64,000 nt of DNA from Rhodanobacteraceae bacterium ZG21-1 (GTDB lineage Bacteria > Pseudomonadota > Gammaproteobacteria > Xanthomonadales > Rhodanobacteraceae), in NCBI GenBank assembly GCA_021390615.1, contig JAJEJU010000024.1, positions 496,001 to 560,000 on the forward strand, in the 5' to 3' direction. Within the stretch, counting starts at the first letter, position 1. Every line of letters begins with the position of its first letter. Below, one piece after another: positions 36,702 through 47,231 of this stretch. The notes under the pieces are model-generated. The model was not told the DNA's origin, searched no databases, and worked only from the letters and a program-made list of their open reading frames with translations. The position numbers were made by a program, and so were the translations under genes.

Positions 36702-37997
36702 ATGAGCGATCTTTTGTGGCAGAAGGCGGGCGTCGCCACCAACCAGCGCATCATGCGCTTCCTTGCCGGTGACGACGTAGTGCTCGACCGCGAGTTCTTC
36801 CTGCACGACATCTCCGCCAGCAAGGCGCACGTCGAAGGGCTTGCCAACATCGGTGTGGTCAGCGCCGACGAGGCCGCCGCGCTGAAGCGCGAGCTGGACG
36901 TGCTGGCCGAGGACTTCCGCAACGGCGCCTTCGTGCTGGACGAGCGCTACGAAGACGGCCATTCGGCGATCGAGGCGCGGCTTACCGAGCGGTTGGGCGA
37001 CGCCGGCCGCCGCGTGCACACCGGGCGCAGCCGCAACGACCAGATCCTGGTCGCCACGCGCCTGTGGCTGAAGGAAAAGCTGGGCCAGCTGGAGGCGCAC
37101 TGTCGTGCCGTCGCCCAGGTCTGCCTGGAGCGCGCCGCGCAGCCGGCGCTGCCGCTGCCGGGCTATACCCACCTGCAGCGCGCCGTGGTGTCGTCCACCG
37201 CGATGTGGTTCGCCGGCTTCGCCGAGGGCTTTATCGACAATGCCTGGCGCGCGCGCAGCACGCTGGAACTGATCGATGCCAATCCGCTCGGCACCGCTGC
37301 CGGCTACGGGGTGAATCTGCCGCTCGACCGCGAGCACACCACCCGCGCGCTGGGCTTCGCGCGCATGCAGGCGAGTCCGATCTACGCCCAGCTTTCGCGC
37401 GGCAAATACGAGATGGCGGTGCTGGAGGCGATTGGTGCGGCCATGCTCGATCTGCGCCGGCTTGCCTGGGACCTGTCGCTGTTCACCACCGCGGAATTCG
37501 ACTTCGTGAAGTTGCCGGCCGAGTACACCACCGGCAGTTCGATCATGCCGAACAAGCGCAATCCGGACGTGGTGGAGCTGCTGCGCGCCAGCTACGCCTG
37601 CGTGGCGGCGGCGCGCACCGAGATCGAGCAGCTGCTGTCGCTGCCGTCCGGCTACCAGCGCGACCTGCAGTTCACCAAGGGCTCGCTGTTCCACGGCGTG
37701 CGTCATGGCCTGATGGCGCTGGAGCTGGCGCCGGACCTGCTGGCGCGCCTGCAGTGGCACGAGCCGGCGATGCGCGCGGCGATCGAGCCGGCGATGTACG
37801 CCACCGACGTGGCGATCGAGCAGGCCGCCGCCGGCGTGCCGTTCCGCGACGCTTACCGCGCCGCCGCCGAAGCAGCCAAGGAAGCCGGGCAGGGGCGCAC
37901 GCCGGAAGCCAGCCTGGCTGCGCGCACGTCGCCGGGTGCCGGTCACGATCTGCGACTGGATCAGCTTGCCGCGCGGCTCGCGCAGCTGGACGCCTGA
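36702..37997 (+). CDS. argH: Argininosuccinate lyase
   Basis: Splits argininosuccinate to arginine and fumarate, the last step. 431 residues; fumarase-superfamily signature [16 protein letters not shown] near 280 and [10 protein letters not shown] near 105. Slightly shorter than E. coli ArgH (457). Starts 97 bases after proS. The next gene begins two bases after its stop, so the rest of the cluster to proA is likely one message. Confidence 0.97.
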   Translation: MSDLLWQKAGVATNQRIMRFLAGDDVVLDREFFLHDISASKAHVEGLANIGVVSADEAAALKRELDVLAEDFRNGAFVLDERYEDGHSAIEARLTERLGDAGRRVHTGRSRNDQILVATRLWLKEKLGQLEAHCRAVAQVCLERAAQPALPLPGYTHLQRAVVSSTAMWFAGFAEGFIDNAWRARSTLELIDANPLGTAAGYGVNLPLDREHTTRALGFARMQASPIYAQLSRGKYEMAVLEAIGAAMLDLRRLAWDLSLFTTAEFDFVKLPAEYTTGSSIMPNKRNPDVVELLRASYACVAAARTEIEQLLSLPSGYQRDLQFTKGSLFHGVRHGLMALELAPDLLARLQWHEPAMRAAIEPAMYATDVAIEQAAAGVPFRDAYRAAAEAAKEAGQGRTPEASLAARTSPGAGHDLRLDQLAARLAQLDA

Positions 37998-37999
37998 GC

Positions 38000-38383
38000 A
38001 TGTCGGCACCGCAGCCGATCAGCATCGCCGACGCGCCGCACTATCGCTGGGGCGAAGTCTGCGACGGCTGGCATCTGTTGCAGGGCGACGACCTCAGCGT
38101 GATCGAGGAGCGCATGCCGCCGGGCGCGGCCGAACAGCGCCATCGGCATGCGCGCGCACGTCAGTTCTTTTATGTACTGGAAGGCGAGGCGGCGCTGGAA
38201 CTGGAAGGCGTGGTGCATCGGCTGCGCCCCGGCCAGGGGCTGCACGTGCCGCCCGGCGCGGCGCACCAGATGCGCCACGGCGCGGGCGAATGCGTGCGCT
38301 TCATCGTGGTGTCGGCGCCGAAAAGCCATGGCGACCGCGAGCCGGCGCCGCTCCTTGATCAGGCGGCCGGCGCGGCGTCATGA
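38000..38383 (+). CDS. Cupin-domain protein
   Basis: 127 residues with one cupin barrel: HRHARARQFFYVLEGEAALE (metal motif 1) and PPGAAHQMRHG (motif 2). Function unknown. It starts two bases after argH and its stop overlaps proB (ATGA), so it sits tightly in the operon. Confidence 0.86.
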   Translation: MSAPQPISIADAPHYRWGEVCDGWHLLQGDDLSVIEERMPPGAAEQRHRHARARQFFYVLEGEAALELEGVVHRLRPGQGLHVPPGAAHQMRHGAGECVRFIVVSAPKSHGDREPAPLLDQAAGAAS

Positions 38384-39525
38384 AAGAACTGCCTGCTCAA
38401 CCGCTGCCCGCCTGGCGCCGCGCCGTGCTCAAGGTCGGCAGCAATCTGCTGGCGGCTGACGGCGGTGGGCTGACCGATCGCTACGCGGCGGCGCTGGCCG
38501 GCTTTATCGCCGCGAGTCACGCGCAGGGGCGGCAGGTGGTGCTGGTTTCCTCGGGTGCGGTGGCGGCCGGGCGCGCGCTGTTGCGCGCGCGCGACGAGCG
38601 CGGCAACAGCCTGGTGGCGCGGCAGGCGCTGGCCGCGCTGGGCCAGGCGCCGATGATCGCGCTGTGGCAGTCGCTGTCCGCGCGGCCGGTGGCGCAGGTG
38701 CTGCTGACCCACGACGATCTGCGTCATCGCCGCCGCTATCTCAATGCGCGCGCCACCTTGCGCGAGCTGCTGGCGCTGGACGTGCTGCCGGTGATCAACG
38801 AGAACGACACGGTGGCGGTGGACGAGCTGAAGCTGGGGGACAACGACAATCTGGCGGCGATTGTGGCCGCCCTGGTCGACGCTGACTTGCTGCTGATCGC
38901 CTCCGACGTCGACGCGCTGTACAACGCCGATCCGCGCCTCGATCCGTCGGCGCTGCCGATCGCGCAGGTGGACGAAATCACTCCGCAGATCGTCGCGATG
39001 GCCGGCGGCAGCGGCAGCGCAGTAGGCACCGGCGGCATGCGTACCAAGCTGGAGGCCGCTGCCAAGGCCGCTGCGGCAGGCATCGCCACCGCCTTGTTCC
39101 GCGGCAGCGACGCCGACACCTTGCAGGCGCTGGCGCAGGAGCGGCTGCGCGGCACCCTGATCCGCGCGCCGGCCAGCCGCATGCAGGCGCGCAAGTACTG
39201 GCTGCGCCACGCGCCGGCAGCGCCAGGGCGGATCGAGGTCGACGCCGGCGCGGCGCAGGCGCTGGCCGGCGGTCGCGCGTCGCTGTTGCCCGGCGGCGTC
39301 ACCGGCACCACGGGCGAGTTCCATCGCGGCGACCTGGTCGAGATCGTCGATCCGGCCGGGCGTGCGGTGGCGCGCGGCCTGAGCCAGTACGGCGTGGCCG
39401 AGGTGCGCCGGCTGGCCGGGCATCACAGCCGCGAGATCACGGCTCTGCTGGGCTACAGCTACGGCGGCGAGGTGGTGCATCGCGACGATATGGCGACCCT
39501 GGTCGCCGCGGAGGACAAGTCATGA
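38380..39525 (+). CDS. proB: Glutamate 5-kinase
   Basis: Phosphorylates glutamate as the first step of proline synthesis; 381 residues. Amino-acid-kinase domain ([43 protein letters not shown]) followed by a C-terminal PUA domain ([15 protein letters not shown]). The substrate glutamate is shared with NAGS-K, linking the two pathways. Starts within the cupin stop. Confidence 0.96.
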   Translation: MKELPAQPLPAWRRAVLKVGSNLLAADGGGLTDRYAAALAGFIAASHAQGRQVVLVSSGAVAAGRALLRARDERGNSLVARQALAALGQAPMIALWQSLSARPVAQVLLTHDDLRHRRRYLNARATLRELLALDVLPVINENDTVAVDELKLGDNDNLAAIVAALVDADLLLIASDVDALYNADPRLDPSALPIAQVDEITPQIVAMAGGSGSAVGTGGMRTKLEAAAKAAAAGIATALFRGSDADTLQALAQERLRGTLIRAPASRMQARKYWLRHAPAAPGRIEVDAGAAQALAGGRASLLPGGVTGTTGEFHRGDLVEIVDPAGRAVARGLSQYGVAEVRRLAGHHSREITALLGYSYGGEVVHRDDMATLVAAEDKS

Positions 39526-40778
39526 GCGAGTTGCGTACCCAGGCGCTGGCCTGCCGCGATGCGGCCCGTGCGGTGGCGGCGCTGGATACCGCGGCCAAGC
39601 GGCGCTTGCTGCAGGGCATGGCGGATGCCTTGCAGCAGCAGACGGACGTCGTGCTGGCGGCCAATGCCGAGGATCTGCGGCTGGCGCAGGCCAAGGGCGT
39701 GCAGGGCGCGATGCTGGATCGCCTGCGGCTCGACCCCGCGCGCGTACAGGCGATCGCGCAGGCGCTGCGCGAGGTGGCCGACCTGCCCGATCCGGTAGGG
39801 CTGGTCACTCGTCGCGAGACGCGGCCGAACGGCTTGTCGATCGAGCGCGTGCGCATTCCGCTCGGGGTGGTGGCGATGATCTACGAGGCGCGCCCCAACG
39901 TCACCGCGGACGCGGCCGCGCTGTGCCTGATGGCCGGCAACGGAGTGATTCTGCGCGGCGGTTCGGAGGCGCTGCAGTCCAATCGCGCGATCGCCGTCGC
40001 GCTGCAGTCGGCCTTGAGCGCGGCAGGCGTGCCCACGGCTGCGTTGATCTTGCTCGAACAGACCGAACGCGCCGCGATGATCGAATTGCTGCAGCTCACC
40101 GACATCGTCGATCTGGCCATTCCGCGCGGTGGCGAAGGGCTGATCCGCTTCGTCACCGAACATGCGCGCGTGCCGGTAATCAAGCACTACAAGGGCGTCT
40201 GCCATCTGTATGTCGACCGCGCGGCCGACGCCGCGCTGGCCCTGCGCCTGCTGGTCGACGGCAAGACCAGCCGCCCCGGCGTGTGCAATGCGCTGGAAAC
40301 CCTGCTGGTGCATGCCGACATCGCGGCGAGCTTCCTGCCCGCGGCCACGCAGGCCTTGCGCACGCGCGGCGTGGAGCTGCGCGGCTGCGCGCGCAGCCGC
40401 GCGCTGGCGCCGCCGATGACGGCCGCGCTGGACGACGACTACGCTGCCGAATTCCTCGACCTGATCCTCGCCGTGCGGGTAGTGGACGATCTCGACGAAG
40501 CCATCGCGCATATCCACCGCTACGGTTCCGATCACACCGAGGTGATCGCCACTGACGACGTCGCCGCGGCCGAACGCTTCGTGCAGGCGATCCGCTCGGC
40601 GGTGGTGATGGTGAATGCCTCCTCGCGTTTTTCCGACGGCGGCGAGCTGGGCCTGGGCGCGGAGATCGGCATCTCGACCACACGCCTGCATGCCTATGGA
40701 CCGATGGGCGCGGAGGCGCTCACCGTCGAACGCTACGTGGTGCGCGGCGAAGGCCAAGTGCGACATCCGCAGGACTGA
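39522..40778 (+). CDS. proA: Gamma-glutamyl phosphate reductase
   Basis: NADPH-dependent reductase giving glutamate 5-semialdehyde, 418 residues. ALDH-fold catalytic cysteine in [15 protein letters not shown] near 250, [20 protein letters not shown] and [12 protein letters not shown] earlier. It starts inside the proB stop (ATGA), an expected translational coupling. Confidence 0.96.
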   Translation: MSELRTQALACRDAARAVAALDTAAKRRLLQGMADALQQQTDVVLAANAEDLRLAQAKGVQGAMLDRLRLDPARVQAIAQALREVADLPDPVGLVTRRETRPNGLSIERVRIPLGVVAMIYEARPNVTADAAALCLMAGNGVILRGGSEALQSNRAIAVALQSALSAAGVPTAALILLEQTERAAMIELLQLTDIVDLAIPRGGEGLIRFVTEHARVPVIKHYKGVCHLYVDRAADAALALRLLVDGKTSRPGVCNALETLLVHADIAASFLPAATQALRTRGVELRGCARSRALAPPMTAALDDDYAAEFLDLILAVRVVDDLDEAIAHIHRYGSDHTEVIATDDVAAAERFVQAIRSAVVMVNASSRFSDGGELGLGAEIGISTTRLHAYGPMGAEALTVERYVVRGEGQVRHPQD

Positions 40779-40880
40779 GCTCGCCGGGCCGGCGCAGCGT
40801 TTGCCGTCGCCGGCGGCGGCGTGAACGATCGCGATCGTTGAGGTACTTTCTCGTCGAGCGCATCGCCTCTCTCTTCGAAC

Positions 40881-41477
40881 ATGCACGCACCCGCATCGCC
40901 AGGCACAGTTGAACCCGGGAGCAGGGCCGCTACGCCGCCCCTCGCCAAGTCCGCACGCTTGGCAGTGTTCGCCAGCATGGCGCTCTATCTGCTTGCCTTG
41001 TGCCTGCCGGCGCTGAGCTATCGGGTCTTCGCCAGTTGCTCGTCCGGCGATACGGGATGCCTGAATACCGCGCCGTATCCGCATCTGGATCAGGGTCTGC
41101 AGAGCGACAGCGGCTGGGGCATGCTGTTGCGCGGCCTGTTGTTCGGCCCGTTCGAAGGCGTCTTCGCCGGCTATGCGAATCCGCTGCTGTGGCTGGGCTG
41201 GCTGTGCCTGTTGCGTGGAAGGCGACGTGCAGCGTGGTGCTGCCTGTTGCCGGCGGCCCTGCTGGCGCTGCAGTCCTTCGCGCTGTACCGCATCCACTGG
41301 CCGCTCGACGAGGGCGTGGTCAAGCGCGCCTTCCTCGCGCATTTCCGGATCGGCTTTTTCCTGTGGCTGGGCAGTCTGGCCATGGCCCTGGCGACTGCCG
41401 GCCATGCGAGTGTGCGATGGCGTGCGCCGTCGCACCAGCCTGCGCATACATCGCGGACGCCTGTCGACGGCGCCTAG
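40881..41477 (+). CDS. Hypothetical membrane protein
   Basis: 198 residues; three or four hydrophobic segments (FASMALYLLALCLPALSY, LLWLGWLCLLRG, LLPAALLALQSFALY, FFLWLGSLAMALATAG), with basic loops between. A Cys pair (CSSGDTGCLN) lies between the first two segments. Family not recognised. Separated from proA by 102 bases and convergent with the next gene. Confidence 0.72.
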   Translation: MHAPASPGTVEPGSRAATPPLAKSARLAVFASMALYLLALCLPALSYRVFASCSSGDTGCLNTAPYPHLDQGLQSDSGWGMLLRGLLFGPFEGVFAGYANPLLWLGWLCLLRGRRRAAWCCLLPAALLALQSFALYRIHWPLDEGVVKRAFLAHFRIGFFLWLGSLAMALATAGHASVRWRAPSHQPAHTSRTPVDGA

Positions 41478-41501
41478 ACGCCATGCGCCTTGCGTGCCGA
41501 T

Positions 41502-41900
41502 TCAGGACGCAATGGCTGTCTCGTGCAGGTGCCGCCAGAGGATGCGGCCCTGTGCATTGCGTTCGAACACTGCGGTCGAGCGCCGCTCGCTGCGTGGCCC
41601 TTCGCGATACGTCTGTATTTCGCGATAACGGACGACCGCGCCTTCAGGCGAGGCGCAGATCTCTTCCAGCTCGCCGATCTGGATGGCGAGTCCGGGACGT
41701 TGGCCATGGCCTTGCGCAAACAGTCGCTCCAGCCCGGAGCGGTCGAGTGATGCGCCCTGTGTGGTGACCATGCCGAAGTGTGGCGAAAAACGCTGCAGCA
41801 ACAGGGCGAGCCGAGCGGATTCGGCGCGGCCGGAAAGCCATTGCTCGATGTCGATGTGGGCATCGATGACTTCCTGCAAAAAGGGTTGAGCGACAGACAT
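41502..41900 (-). CDS. NTF2-like/DUF4440 protein
   Basis: 132 residues, NTF2-like fold: FLQEVIDAHIDIEQWLSGRA, FSPHFGMVTTQGASLDRSGL and GRILWRHLHET. The GGAG about 8 bases before the ATG at 41900 selects this start. Downstream of the MFS transporter on the same strand, likely cotranscribed. Function unknown. Confidence 0.78.
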   Translation of the reverse strand: MSVAQPFLQEVIDAHIDIEQWLSGRAESARLALLLQRFSPHFGMVTTQGASLDRSGLERLFAQGHGQRPGLAIQIGELEEICASPEGAVVRYREIQTYREGPRSERRSTAVFERNAQGRILWRHLHETAIAS

Positions 41901-41930
41901 GGCGAGCACTCCGATCGATGGGGCGATGAT

Positions 41931-43310
41931 TCAGTGGGGCAGCGAGGGGCTGGGTGCCGTTCGGCGAGCCGGCAGTCGCAGGATCAGCGGCAGCGGCAGC
42001 AAGGTCGCTGCGGCCGCCAGCAGCAGGCATTGCCGATACGGTGTCAGCGTGGCATCGCCTGTGCCGGGCCGCAGCCATAGATTCAGAAGGCTGCCGAGCA
42101 GTGCCGTGCCGAGGCAGAAGCTCAATTGGCGATTGATGTTCCATAACGCGCTCGCGTCGCTCATGCGTTCGGCCGGCACGTCGAGGAACGCTGCGCTCTG
42201 CGCGGTGCTGGTGCACAGACTGGCGCCGAATCCCATTGCCGCAAAGGCGCACACGCGCCCTGCGGGATGCGCTGCGCAAGGCGCGGCGAGCAGCAGGATG
42301 CCGATGGCCTGAAGCAGCATGCCGCCGGCGAACAGCGGCTTGGCGCCCCATGTGGGGAAGCCGCGGCGCGTGGTCGCGATGGCGGCGAACGATGCGGCGG
42401 CCCAGGGCAGCATCAGCGCACCGATCTCGGTGGCGCTCAGGTCGAAGCCGTGCTGCAGGTACAGCGCCGCAATCAGGTTCACCCCGGTGAACACGCCGGG
42501 GACGCACAGATAGATCACGATGCCGGCCCGCAGCAGTGGATGCCGGAGCAGCGCCAGATCGAGCAACGGGCTGGTTGTGCGGCGCGCCTGCCTGGCATAG
42601 GCGATGACAGCGACAAGGCCGATGGCCAGCATGGCGATGGCCCAGGCCTGCGAGCCAGGCTGACTTGCCAGGGTCAGGCTGAGCAACAGTGCGCTCAGCG
42701 CGGTGGCGCTGAGCGCCAGCCCGGGCAGGTCGAGTGCAGGCGCCTGCTCGGCAGCGGCGTCGACAGGCAGCCACAGGCGCGCGAGTCCGCAGGCAACCAG
42801 GGTGAGCGGCAGCATGCCGAAGAACACGCCGCGCCAGGTCCAGCGGTCGACGATCCACCCGCCCAGCGCGGGCGAGAGCGCCGGTACGAGCAGGGCGACC
42901 ATCATCACCGCCGTGGTCAGTTGCGCCCGCGCGGCCGGCGGATGGGCGCGATAGGTCATCGCCTGGCCGACCGGGATCAGCAGCCCGCCGCTCAGCCCCT
43001 GGGCGAGCCGCCAGGCCAGCAGCGACACGATCGAGTGTGCGCTGCCGGCCCCTGCGCTGCCGAGCCCGAACAGCAGCAGCGACGCCATCAGCACGTTGCG
43101 TTCGCCGTAGCGGCGTGCGAGCCAGACGCCCAGCGGGATCACCACCGTCAGTCCCAGCATGTAGGCGTTGCCGATCCAGGCGAGCTGCGCAACCGGCGCG
43201 TGCCAGGTCTGTTGCAGCGCTGGGTAGGCGGCATTGAGCGCGAACATGTTGGCGAGGTCGAGAGCGAAGCCGAGCAGGTAGACCGTGGCGATTTTTGAGC
43301 GAGGAGACAT
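41931..43310 (-). CDS. MFS transporter (DHA2-like, about 14 helices)
   Basis: 459 residues with repeated transmembrane segments. It has motif A in LGVWLARRYGERNVLMA and motif C-like LVPALSPALGGWIVD. Probable proton-driven drug or metabolite exporter of the DHA2 group. Next to it, 105 bases away and divergent, is a LysR gene that probably regulates it. Start at 43310 (MSPRSKIATV) is a judgement; the ribosome-binding site is poor. Confidence 0.88.
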   Translation of the reverse strand: MSPRSKIATVYLLGFALDLANMFALNAAYPALQQTWHAPVAQLAWIGNAYMLGLTVVIPLGVWLARRYGERNVLMASLLLFGLGSAGAGSAHSIVSLLAWRLAQGLSGGLLIPVGQAMTYRAHPPAARAQLTTAVMMVALLVPALSPALGGWIVDRWTWRGVFFGMLPLTLVACGLARLWLPVDAAAEQAPALDLPGLALSATALSALLLSLTLASQPGSQAWAIAMLAIGLVAVIAYARQARRTTSPLLDLALLRHPLLRAGIVIYLCVPGVFTGVNLIAALYLQHGFDLSATEIGALMLPWAAASFAAIATTRRGFPTWGAKPLFAGGMLLQAIGILLLAAPCAAHPAGRVCAFAAMGFGASLCTSTAQSAAFLDVPAERMSDASALWNINRQLSFCLGTALLGSLLNLWLRPGTGDATLTPYRQCLLLAAAATLLPLPLILRLPARRTAPSPSLPH

Positions 43311-43415
43311 GAGGGCGGCCAGCAGGAACGGGCCGCAGTGTAGGTGCCGCCATTCGCTGGGGTAAGCTCGATAATCTGGCTTGACTGTTCGATGGAATTT
43401 GACAATGGAGGCAGC
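43311..43415. promoter_or_regulatory. Divergent MFS/LysR control region
   Basis: AAGCTCGATAATCTGGCTT near 43365-43383 has inverted ends AAGC/GCTT spaced 11 bases, resembling a LysR operator (T-N11-A class). Promoters for both genes must lie in these 105 bases. Confidence 0.4.
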
Positions 43416-44342
43416 ATGGTGAGCCTGGATCGATTCGGCGTCTTCCGTGCGGTGGTCGAGACGGGTTCGTTCACCGCCGCAGCGACCGCGCTCGGCCAGG
43501 TGCGGGCGGCGGTCAGTTTCAACGTGAAGCAGCTTGAGGCCGAGCTGGGTGTGACGCTGCTCACCCGCACCACGCGCCGCGTCGAGCTGACCGATGCGGG
43601 CCAGCGCTTTTACCAGCGCTGTCTGCGCGTGCTGGCCGAGGCCGAGGAAGCGATCGACGCGGCGCGCGGCGAGCATGCTGGCATGCAGGGCAGCCTGCGT
43701 GTGACCTCGACGGTCGAATACGCACTGATGGTGGTGACGCCGGCGCTGCGCGAGTTCGTGCGGGCACATCCCGGCTTGCGCGTGCGCTTGGAGACGCATA
43801 CCGCGCAGACCGATCTGCTGCGCGAACGTTTCGATGTCGCGATCCGGCTCGGCCGCCCCGAACAATTCAACGAGCTGCCTTATCGCGGCGTATGTCTGGA
43901 TACCTTCGACGTGTTGCCGGTGATGGCACCGGGCCTGCCGGCGGAGCTCGGGGTGAAGCGCATCCGTTCGCCCGACGATCTGGCTCGCCTGCCGCAGCTG
44001 GGTCATAGCCGGCTGGAGCGCGTCAACCGCTGGATGCTGCACGGCCCGGATGGTCGCGAGCACCCGTTCCGTCCCGCCGCCAAGCCGCGGATGGTCGCCG
44101 ACAACGCGTCGGTGTTGCGCGCGCTGGCGCGGCAAGGCGTCGGCGTCGCGCTATTGCCGGAGTGGCTGGTACGCGAAGACCTGGCCAGCGGCGTATTGAT
44201 CGAAGCGCTGCCGGGCTTTCGCTTTCCGCCGCAGGCGGTCTATGCGCTCTACCTGCCGACCCGGCATGTGCCGCAGAAGATCAGGGCGTGGGTGGATTTC
44301 ATGAAGAGCTATGTGCAGCGCGGACGCGCAGCCCAGGCATGA
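43416..44342 (+). CDS. LysR-family transcriptional regulator
   Basis: 308 residues: helix-turn-helix DRFGVFRAVVETGSFTAAAT and VSFNVKQLEAELGV, and a substrate-binding domain (FDVAIRLGRPEQFNEL, VADNASVLRALARQGVGVAL). GGAGG at 43407-43411 lies 4 bases ahead of the ATG. Divergent from the MFS transporter, which it likely controls. Confidence 0.92.
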   Translation: MVSLDRFGVFRAVVETGSFTAAATALGQVRAAVSFNVKQLEAELGVTLLTRTTRRVELTDAGQRFYQRCLRVLAEAEEAIDAARGEHAGMQGSLRVTSTVEYALMVVTPALREFVRAHPGLRVRLETHTAQTDLLRERFDVAIRLGRPEQFNELPYRGVCLDTFDVLPVMAPGLPAELGVKRIRSPDDLARLPQLGHSRLERVNRWMLHGPDGREHPFRPAAKPRMVADNASVLRALARQGVGVALLPEWLVREDLASGVLIEALPGFRFPPQAVYALYLPTRHVPQKIRAWVDFMKSYVQRGRAAQA

Positions 44343-44363
44343 AGACGGCAGTCTCCGGAGGCG

Positions 44364-45950
44364 TCAACCGGCACCCAGCCGCCGGCGCAGCTTGCCGACC
44401 AAGGCCACGCATTCCGGGATGCGCAACAGCAGGGTGGCGGCGAAGTAGATCGCGCCATAGGCGCCCAGCACCAGGATCGCCAACGGAATCGGGCCCAGCG
44501 GCGGCAGTACGCGCTCCAGCGCCCAGGCGCCCAGCGCAGCCAACGCGGCGGCGGCCCACAGCTTGCCCATCAGTGCGAGAGCTACGCCGCTGGGGCCGAT
44601 GCGGCGCTGCATGCCCCGGCGCAGCAGATGGAATTCCAGCCAGCCGGCCATGCCGGCGGAGGCGGTCAGGCCGACCGCGCCCCAGCGCGGCGTCAGGCCC
44701 AGCACGCCGGGCAGCCACAGTGCGCCGGCCAGGCCGGTGGCGACGGTGACCGCCAACCGGATCAGGGCGAAACGCAGCGGCGTGCGGGTGTCGCGCAGGG
44801 CGTAGTAGGTGGAGGCGTATAGACGGCCAAAGGTCGAGGCGAGCAGGCCTACGCCCGAGCCGGCGAGGATCGCCCAGACATAGTCCGAGTCGGCCTGGGT
44901 GAAGCGGCCCGACTGGTACAGCGCGGCGACGATCACGTTGCCCAGCACGAAGAAGGCCATCGCCGAGGGCACCACGAAGAAGGCGATGCGCGCCAGGCCG
45001 TCGTTGAGTCGCGCGGTGAGCCGGGCGGCGATCTCGTGGTCCGGCGTGTCGCCGGTCATGCGCGACAGGGCGGGCAGCTCGGCCGCCGAAATCGCCATGC
45101 CGAACAGGCTGATCGGCAGCAGGTTGATCGAGGCGGCGGTGGTCATCGCGGCGACCGCGCCGCTGCCGAGCAGGGTGGCGATGGCCTGGTCGACGAAGGC
45201 GCTGATCTGCACCACGCCGCGACCGATCGCCACCGGCACGAAGCTGCGCGCCACCTGCCGCACCGGCGCGCTGCGCAGGTCCAGGCGCAGCCGCAGGCCG
45301 GGCACCAGCCGCAGCACCGGGCCCAGCTGCACCAGGAACTGCAGCAGGCAACCAAGCACGGTGCCCCAGGCCAGGTAGACGATCAGCCGCTCGCCGGTGG
45401 CGCCGCCGAAGGCCAGCAGGGTGGCGATCATCGACAGGTTCCACACCACCGGCGCCACGTAGGAGAGAAAGAACTTGTGGTGACTGTTGAGGATGCCCAG
45501 GCACCAGGCCGACCACACCAGGATGCCGGTGCCGGGAAACAGGATGCGCACGATCAGGATGGTCAGCTCGCGCTTGTGGCCCTCGAAGCCGGGGGCGATC
45601 AGCCACAACAAGTAGGGCGTGGCGAGCACGCCGAGCGCGACCAGCACCGCGATCAGCAGGGCCAGCGCTGCGGCGATCGCGCCGGCCAGGCGATTCGCTT
45701 CCTGCTCGCGGCCTTCGCCCAGCAGCCGGGCGTAGACCGGAATGAAGGAGGCGGAAAGCACGCCCTCGCCGAACAGGTTCTGCAGGAAGTTGGGTACGCG
45801 CAGCGCCGAGCTGAAGATGTCGGCGGCGTCGGACAGGCCGAGGTAGTGCGAGAACACCCGCTGGCGCACCAGGCCGAACAGGCGGCTGCACAGGATGCCC
45901 GCTCCGACCATCAGCGCATGCCAGCGTCCGCTTTCCCTCGATTTGCTCAC
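44364..45950 (-). CDS. murJ: Lipid II flippase MurJ
   Basis: MOP-superfamily integral membrane protein, 528 residues, flipping lipid II to the periplasm. Seen: LCSRLFGLVRQRVFSHYLGL and AADIFSSALRVPNFLQNLF near the N-terminus, typical of MviN/MurJ, and about 14 hydrophobic helices. Ends GKLRRRLGAG. Its 5' side is a 567-base gap, and the next gene down its strand is 22 bases past the LysR gene. Confidence 0.96.
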   Translation of the reverse strand: MSKSRESGRWHALMVGAGILCSRLFGLVRQRVFSHYLGLSDAADIFSSALRVPNFLQNLFGEGVLSASFIPVYARLLGEGREQEANRLAGAIAAALALLIAVLVALGVLATPYLLWLIAPGFEGHKRELTILIVRILFPGTGILVWSAWCLGILNSHHKFFLSYVAPVVWNLSMIATLLAFGGATGERLIVYLAWGTVLGCLLQFLVQLGPVLRLVPGLRLRLDLRSAPVRQVARSFVPVAIGRGVVQISAFVDQAIATLLGSGAVAAMTTAASINLLPISLFGMAISAAELPALSRMTGDTPDHEIAARLTARLNDGLARIAFFVVPSAMAFFVLGNVIVAALYQSGRFTQADSDYVWAILAGSGVGLLASTFGRLYASTYYALRDTRTPLRFALIRLAVTVATGLAGALWLPGVLGLTPRWGAVGLTASAGMAGWLEFHLLRRGMQRRIGPSGVALALMGKLWAAAALAALGAWALERVLPPLGPIPLAILVLGAYGAIYFAATLLLRIPECVALVGKLRRRLGAG

Positions 45951-46517
45951 CCGCTGGTCGCCCTGCGATTCGAATCGGGCAGCTTAGCATCCGCGCAAGC
46001 CGCCAAGAGCCTGCTTTTCATGCGGGTTCCGGCTCGCTGCCGGAAGCTGCTGATGCCGGCGACGCCGTGCGGCTGGGCGCATGACGGCAGGGCAGGCGCG
46101 AAGCATGGCTGGTCCGAGCCGCGTGCGTGAGCTGGTGGCTTGCGCCTTCTGGCTGGCTGCAGCCTCTTCGTGGTTTCCAGACACCTCGCGTTGTCATCGA
46201 GCGACCGTCAGGTGGTCGTGCGTGACTTGACCTGATCGGTGTCCAGGCCAGCTTGTGTGCGGCCGCACAGCGGCCATTCGAAGACCGCTCGACGGGCCGG
46301 GCTGTTTGCCTGCGCACCCGCATCAGCATTCCGTCGTGGCTCGACTTCCACTTCCATCATGCTTCCTCGGCGGGCTTGCGAACCGTTTCCGGCGCGAGGT
46401 GCCTGGAGATCGCGGACATGCTCTCAGTCCAAGCCATCGTGACGGCCTGCACGGCAGCCAACCGTCCGGCTGTGATCAAGCAGCGACGCGAACTCGTGGC
46501 CGCCATGCCATCGATGC
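45951..46517. other. Intergenic region upstream of murJ
   Basis: 567 bases between murJ and a downstream hypothetical gene. It contains a 12-bp palindrome CGATTCGAATCG (45966-45977). No gene, tRNA or known RNA is recognisable; several short open frames are GC-driven. It may hold a degraded gene. Confidence 0.55.
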
Positions 46518-46994
46518 TCAGAGGCGCCACCAGTCCAGGGCATGGGTGTCGGCGTTCCAGAAGAAATGGAACACATCGCATTCGCCGCCGCCCAGGATGA
46601 AGCCGGTGCCGTTGCGTCTGCGCTGGAAGCCAGCGATCGAGCCGGGGGTGTCGTAGGGATCGTAGTCCAGCGACTCGCTGTCGATGCTGGCCGGCGCTGC
46701 ACACAGGCTGTCCTCGGTCGAGTCGGCGATCGCAAAGCTGCGCACCGACACCGCACGGTCGGTTCGTCCGAGCACCAGGCCGACGGTGGCCGCATGGGCA
46801 TCCTGGCTGAGGAAGACATAGTCGGGGCGGCCATCCGCGTCGATGTCGATGCGCAACGCGCCGCGGGCCTGCCAGGCGTGCGTGCGGTCGGCGTGGCGCA
46901 GGCGTTGCAGCGCCTCGTCGACCGGATCGGCGGCATGAGCCGCGCCGGCGAGCAGGGCGGCGAGGGCGAATCCGCACGAGAGTGGGCCTTTCAT
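46518..46994 (-). CDS. Secreted hypothetical protein with a calcium-binding-like loop
   Basis: 158 residues with a signal peptide (GFALAALLAGAAHA, cleavage near HA-AD). The mature part has DIDADGRPDYVFLSQD, an EF-hand/FG-GAP-like acidic loop, and ends in a tryptophan-rich WNADTHALDWWRL. Cysteines at CAAP and GECDVF may form a disulfide. Start 46994 preferred over the ATG at 47003 because AAGGAA sits 9 bases before. Function unknown. Confidence 0.7.
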   Translation of the reverse strand: MKGPLSCGFALAALLAGAAHAADPVDEALQRLRHADRTHAWQARGALRIDIDADGRPDYVFLSQDAHAATVGLVLGRTDRAVSVRSFAIADSTEDSLCAAPASIDSESLDYDPYDTPGSIAGFQRRRNGTGFILGGGECDVFHFFWNADTHALDWWRL

Positions 46995-47231
46995 GGCAGG
47001 CATTTCCTTGGATGACGGCATCGATGACCGGACGGAGCTATCTTGCCGTCGCTTGCGGTGCGGTCAAGCCGCCAGACGTCGGCTCTCCAGATCGTCGGTG
47101 TTTCGCCAGATGATCGGCATGCTCAGGCCATCGATGCCGCTACACGTCTGCGCGGGCCTGATGTTTTGCATGGCCTGCGCTGCGCTGGCCCGAGATCGCC
47201 CATGGATCGCACCGACCGGTGGCGGGCAGGC

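Noticed and set aside
45951-46010. tRNA-like GATTCGAATC segment near the murJ start
   Set aside because: Only a palindrome; no acceptor stem, anticodon arm or CCA-type end can be drawn around it.
46018-46329. Minus-strand frame of about 100 codons in the gap upstream of murJ
   Set aside because: No ribosome-binding site, no hydrophobic or motif pattern, Arg/Ser/Pro bias as expected from noncoding GC-rich DNA.
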